A DNA stretch of 15,657 bases from Oxalobacteraceae bacterium UBA5157 (GTDB lineage: Bacteria > Pseudomonadota > Gammaproteobacteria > Burkholderiales > Burkholderiaceae_D), in NCBI GenBank assembly GCA_002415335.1, contig DHXL01000224.1, positions 1 through 15,657 of the forward strand, given 5' to 3'. A program made the translations under genes and the position numbers. Below the pieces are notes generated by a model. That model was not told where the DNA came from and ran no database searches. It saw only the letters and a list, made by a program, of their open reading frames with translations. Shown here piece by piece: positions 12,885 to 15,657 of the stretch. Position 1 is the first letter of the stretch. Every line of letters begins with the position of its first letter.

Positions 12885-13897
12885 ACGTGATCCGAATCGA
12901 TGTCGTGGCGCCGTACCACCTGACTGCGCTCAAGGCGCGGGAACGCTGGAAACCGGCCGAGATAGCGTTCTGGCTGGCGCTGGCCGGGGCCTATTTCGTG
13001 TTCCCCACCAGCCTGGTGTTCGCCAGCCAGATCCTGGTCACCGGCCTGTTCGCGCTCTCGCTCGATCTGATACTCGGCTATGCCGGGATCATCACGCTGG
13101 GGCATGCCGCGTTCTTCGGGATCGGCGCCTATGTCGCGGGCTTGCTGGCCAGCCATGGCTGGCACGAACCGTTGAGCGGGCTGGCCGCGGCCGGTATGGC
13201 GGCCGGCATCGCCGGTTACCTGACCAGCTTCATCGTCTTGCGCGGCAACGACCTGACGCGGCTGATGACCACGCTTGGCATCGGCCTGCTGCTGTACGAA
13301 GCCGCGAATCGCGCGGTCGGCATAACCGGCGGAGTCGACGGCCTGCAGGGCGTCGAAATTGGCGCCTTGTTCGGCGTCTTCAAATTTGATCTGTATGGAA
13401 AAATCGCGTACCTGTATGTGCTCGGGGTCGTCTTCCTGCTGTTTGCCGTAACGCGCGCCCTGATGAAATCGCCGTACGGGCTGTCGCTGCGCAGCATCCG
13501 CGAAAACCGGACGCGCGCCCAGGCCATCGGCATTCCGGTCGGTGCGCGGCTCACCAACATCTATACCTTCGCAGCGCTGATCGCCGGCGTCGCCGGCGCG
13601 CTGTTGACGCAAACCACGCAGTTCGTCGGCATCGATGTGCTGGCATTCCAGCGTTCGGCCGACCTGCTGATCATGTTGATCATCGGCGGCACCGCGACGC
13701 TGTATGGCGGCTTCATCGGCGCTGCCGCATTCCTGCTGGTGCAGGATCGACTGTCCGATCTCAACCCGCAGTACTGGCTATTCTGGCTCGGCGTCCTGTT
13801 GATCGTGACCACGCTTTACCTGCGCGGCGGCGTTCTCGGCGGGCTCGGCCGGCTGGCGGCCGCGCTGGCGCGCAAGCGCGGCGTGGAGCGCGCATGA
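12881..13897 (+). CDS. livM: HAAT-family ABC transporter permease, LivM-like
   Basis: The protein has 338 residues and is the second transmembrane subunit. After a short cytoplasmic N-terminus (about 28 residues) come membrane segments with the LivM signature LGYAGIITLGHAAFFGIGAY (65-84). The later loop SPYGLSLRSIRENRTRAQAIGI is the coupling-helix region that contacts the ATPases. Both ends overlap neighbours by ATGA (12881-12884 and 13894-13897), so the three genes are tightly coupled. With LivH it forms the channel across the inner membrane. Confidence 0.9.
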   Translation: MNVIRIDVVAPYHLTALKARERWKPAEIAFWLALAGAYFVFPTSLVFASQILVTGLFALSLDLILGYAGIITLGHAAFFGIGAYVAGLLASHGWHEPLSGLAAAGMAAGIAGYLTSFIVLRGNDLTRLMTTLGIGLLLYEAANRAVGITGGVDGLQGVEIGALFGVFKFDLYGKIAYLYVLGVVFLLFAVTRALMKSPYGLSLRSIRENRTRAQAIGIPVGARLTNIYTFAALIAGVAGALLTQTTQFVGIDVLAFQRSADLLIMLIIGGTATLYGGFIGAAAFLLVQDRLSDLNPQYWLFWLGVLLIVTTLYLRGGVLGGLGRLAAALARKRGVERA

Positions 13898-14652
13898 GCG
13901 CCGTGCTCGAGACCCGCTCGCTGTGCAAGGCCTTCGGCGGGCTGGCGGTGACGCAGGACCTCAACCTGTCGCTCGCCGCCGGCGCGCGCCATGCGCTGAT
14001 CGGCCCGAACGGCGCGGGCAAGACCACGCTGATCAATCAGCTCACCGGCGTGCTGCGGCCTTCGAGCGGCTCGGTCTGGCTGGACGGCGCCGATATCACG
14101 CGGATGGCGCCGCACCAGCGCGTGGCGCGCGGCCTGTCGCGTACTTTTCAGATCAATAGCCTGTTCCCGCAACTGACGCCGCTGGAAGCCGTGACGAACG
14201 TGATCTGCGAGCGCGAGCGGGCCGGCCTGAGTGTCCTGCAGCGGCGGTTCTTCCGGCTGTCGCGTCGCCGCGCCGAAATCGACGAAGCCTATGCGCTGCT
14301 GGAGCAGCTGAATCTGGCGCAGGACTGTCTGCGGGAGACGCGCACGCTGGCCTACGGCAAGCAGCGCCTGCTCGAAATGGCGCTGGCACTGGCGGCACGG
14401 CCCAAGGTCCTGTTGCTGGACGAACCCGCGGCCGGCGTGCCGGAAGGCGAGAGCGATGAATTGTTCGAGGTGCTGGGCGCCTTGTCGACCGACATCAGCA
14501 TCCTCTTGATCGAGCATGACATGAGCCTGGTGTTCCGCTTTGCCGCGCGCATCACGGTCCTGGTGTGCGGGGCGGAGCTGGTGACCGGGACCCCGGCCGA
14601 AATCGCGGACGACCCGCGCGTGCGCGAAGTCTATCTGGGGAAGAGACACTGA
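13894..14652 (+). CDS. livG: HAAT-family ABC transporter ATP-binding protein, LivG-like
   Basis: The protein has 252 residues and is one of two ATPases of the importer. Walker A is GPNGAGKTT (37-45), the signature is LAYGKQR (152-158; the LivG variant of LSGGQ), Walker B is VLLLDEP (172-178), and the switch histidine is in IEHD (His208). The insert after Walker A (FQINSLFPQLTPLEAV) is usual for LivG. It starts within the stop of the LivM gene. It forms a heterodimer with LivF under the permeases on the cytoplasmic side. Confidence 0.92.
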   Translation: MSAVLETRSLCKAFGGLAVTQDLNLSLAAGARHALIGPNGAGKTTLINQLTGVLRPSSGSVWLDGADITRMAPHQRVARGLSRTFQINSLFPQLTPLEAVTNVICERERAGLSVLQRRFFRLSRRRAEIDEAYALLEQLNLAQDCLRETRTLAYGKQRLLEMALALAARPKVLLLDEPAAGVPEGESDELFEVLGALSTDISILLIEHDMSLVFRFAARITVLVCGAELVTGTPAEIADDPRVREVYLGKRH

Positions 14653-14653
14653 C

Positions 14654-15337
14654 ATGCTGACACTGGAAAGCCTGTTCGCCGGCTACGGCGACGCGACGGT
14701 ACTCGATGACTGCTCGCTGTCGATGCGCGACGGCGAAAGCGTGGCGCTGCTCGGCCGCAACGGCGTCGGCAAGAGTTCGCTGCTGCTGACCATCATGGGG
14801 CATACCCGGCTGCGCGCCGGATCGATGCGCTGGCGCGGGCAAGACCTGGCACAGATACCGGTCCATGCGCGCGCACGCGCCGGACTCGGCTGGGTACCGC
14901 AGGAGCGCGAGGTATTTCCTTCCCTGACGGTGGAAGAAAACCTGACGGTCACGGCCTTGCCCGGAAAATGGAATCTGGCCGCGATCTACGGACTGTTCCC
15001 GCGCCTGCGGGAACGCCGCAAAAATTTCGGCAACCAATTGTCGGGCGGCGAACAGCAGATGCTGGCGATAGGCCGTGCACTGATGGCGGACCCCAAGATT
15101 ATCTTGCTGGACGAGCCTTCCATGGGGCTGGCGCCAGTCATCGTGCTGGAAGTGTTCAATATCATCCGTCGCCTCAAGGAGGCGGGCATTACACTGCTTC
15201 TGGTCGAGCAATTCGCCAAGAGTGCTCTGGAAGTGGCCGATTACGCATACGTGATGGAACACGGAGGCATAGCCGTTGAAGGAACGCCGGACGAGTTGAA
15301 TAACAACGAAAAAGTGCTTGCCGCCTATCTGGGGTAA
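14654..15337 (+). CDS. livF: HAAT-family ABC transporter ATP-binding protein, LivF-like
   Basis: The protein has 227 residues and is the second ATPase. Walker A is GRNGVGKSS (34-42), the Q-loop region is GWVPQEREVFPSLTVEEN (79-96), the signature is LSGGEQQ (129-135) and Walker B is IILLDEP (149-155). The switch position reads VEQ, with Gln in place of the usual His, which is normal for LivF. It begins 1 bp after the LivG stop. It is the last gene of the importer operon, about 100 bp before gshA, and there is no strong terminator in between. Confidence 0.92.
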   Translation: MLTLESLFAGYGDATVLDDCSLSMRDGESVALLGRNGVGKSSLLLTIMGHTRLRAGSMRWRGQDLAQIPVHARARAGLGWVPQEREVFPSLTVEENLTVTALPGKWNLAAIYGLFPRLRERRKNFGNQLSGGEQQMLAIGRALMADPKIILLDEPSMGLAPVIVLEVFNIIRRLKEAGITLLLVEQFAKSALEVADYAYVMEHGGIAVEGTPDELNNNEKVLAAYLG

Positions 15338-15435
15338 TTGTCTGAACGCATCCGGTAACAACAGCCGCCTGTATTTGGCAGCACTATCAAAGGCGATAGG
15401 CTAGAATACGGGCAGTCAATTACCGGCGAAAACCC
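15338..15435 (+). promoter_or_regulatory. Spacer before gshA with a weak -10 candidate
   Basis: This 98-bp gap contains TAGAAT (15402-15407), a fair -10 about 30 bp before gshA. The nearest -35-like TTGGCA (15375-15380) is 21 bases away, which is too far. An imperfect hairpin (15364-15382; GCCGCC and GGCAGC arms, one mismatch) without a T-run could weakly end the ABC transcript. No GGAGG-type ribosome binding site precedes the gshA ATG. Confidence 0.3.
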
Positions 15436-15657
15436 ATGGTTCCTCACCTTACTACCGCACTCAACGGCCCCCTGCTTGATCTGGAGCGTCGTTTTCTGAC
15501 CGCGATGCCCAACATAGAGCACTGGTTTCGCAAGCAATGGCAGGAACATGCGGTACCGTTTTATGCCTCGGTAGATTTGCGCAACAGCGGCTTCAAGCTG
15601 GCCCCTGTTGACACGAATCTGTTCCCCGGCGGGTTCAATAATCTCAACCCTGATTTT
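15436..15657 (+). CDS. gshA: Glutamate-cysteine ligase (5' part only)
   Basis: The first 74 residues are present and the gene continues past the right edge. The segment FYASVDLRNSGFKLAPVDT (42-60), followed by NLFPGGFNNLNPDF, is characteristic of the proteobacterial glutamate-cysteine ligase family (the GshA type without similarity to the Escherichia coli enzyme). It catalyses the first, ATP-dependent step of glutathione synthesis in the cytosol. The start at 15436 is the first ATG that gives the family N-terminus. It is a housekeeping gene unrelated to the aromatic cluster, so it probably marks the edge of the catabolic block. Confidence 0.85.
   Translation, partial: MVPHLTTALNGPLLDLERRFLTAMPNIEHWFRKQWQEHAVPFYASVDLRNSGFKLAPVDTNLFPGGFNNLNPDF

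Noticed and set aside
1..15657. CRISPR arrays, tRNAs, insertion sequences, integrases
   Set aside because: No regularly spaced long repeats, cloverleaf sequence, transposase or integrase motif was found by eye on either strand.

Overview
The window is a GC-rich proteobacterial segment, most likely from a betaproteobacterium. The support is a BoxR/BzdR-type regulator, the box and bzd benzoate pathways, and a gshA of the type common in beta- and some gammaproteobacteria. Moderate GC and the gene set would fit Burkholderiales (for example Oxalobacteraceae) or Rhodocyclales, but the genus cannot be fixed from this sequence. The theme is degradation of benzoate or a related aromatic acid through CoA thioesters, with and without oxygen.

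Left part (1-2869): the 5' two thirds of a BoxR/BzdR-family repressor (HTH plus shikimate-kinase-like domain) runs leftward off the edge. Divergent from it are a cupin-like DUF4863 gene and boxD, the 3,4-dehydroadipyl-CoA semialdehyde dehydrogenase of the aerobic benzoyl-CoA (box) pathway. A 211-bp divergent promoter region separates the two directions. The remaining box genes (boxA, boxB, boxC, CoA ligase) are not in view.

Middle (3325-9595): after a 582-bp regulatory gap come bzdN, bzdO, bzdP, bzdQ and bzdM. These encode the four subunits of an ATP-dependent class I benzoyl-CoA reductase of the Azoarcus (bzd) type and its ferredoxin. Three small genes follow on the same strand: a 94-residue CxxC protein of unknown function, a GNAT acetyltransferase and a PHP-domain hydrolase. 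The bzdN promoter holds a good sigma-70 match and four TGCA motifs phased 10, 21 and 10 bp apart. TGCA repeats are the known recognition element of BzdR/BoxR, so the regulator at the left edge probably controls this operon too. CoA ligase, ferredoxin reductase and the ring-hydration/beta-oxidation genes (bzdV-Z, bzdA in Azoarcus) are absent from the window.

Right part (9602-15337): a leftward MarR-family regulator is divergent from a 4-hydroxybenzoyl-CoA-thioesterase-like gene and a five-gene branched-chain-amino-acid-type (HAAT) ABC importer. A perfect 18-bp palindrome lies on the -35 element of the rightward promoter and is the likely MarR operator. A 17-codon leader ORF with a strong ribosome binding site ends 2 bp before the thioesterase start. 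The importer probably brings in the aromatic acid, and the thioesterase may release excess acyl-CoA.

Right edge (15436-end): the start of gshA, a housekeeping gene, marks a likely boundary between the catabolic block and core chromosome.

No tRNA, rRNA, CRISPR array, IS element or phage gene was seen.
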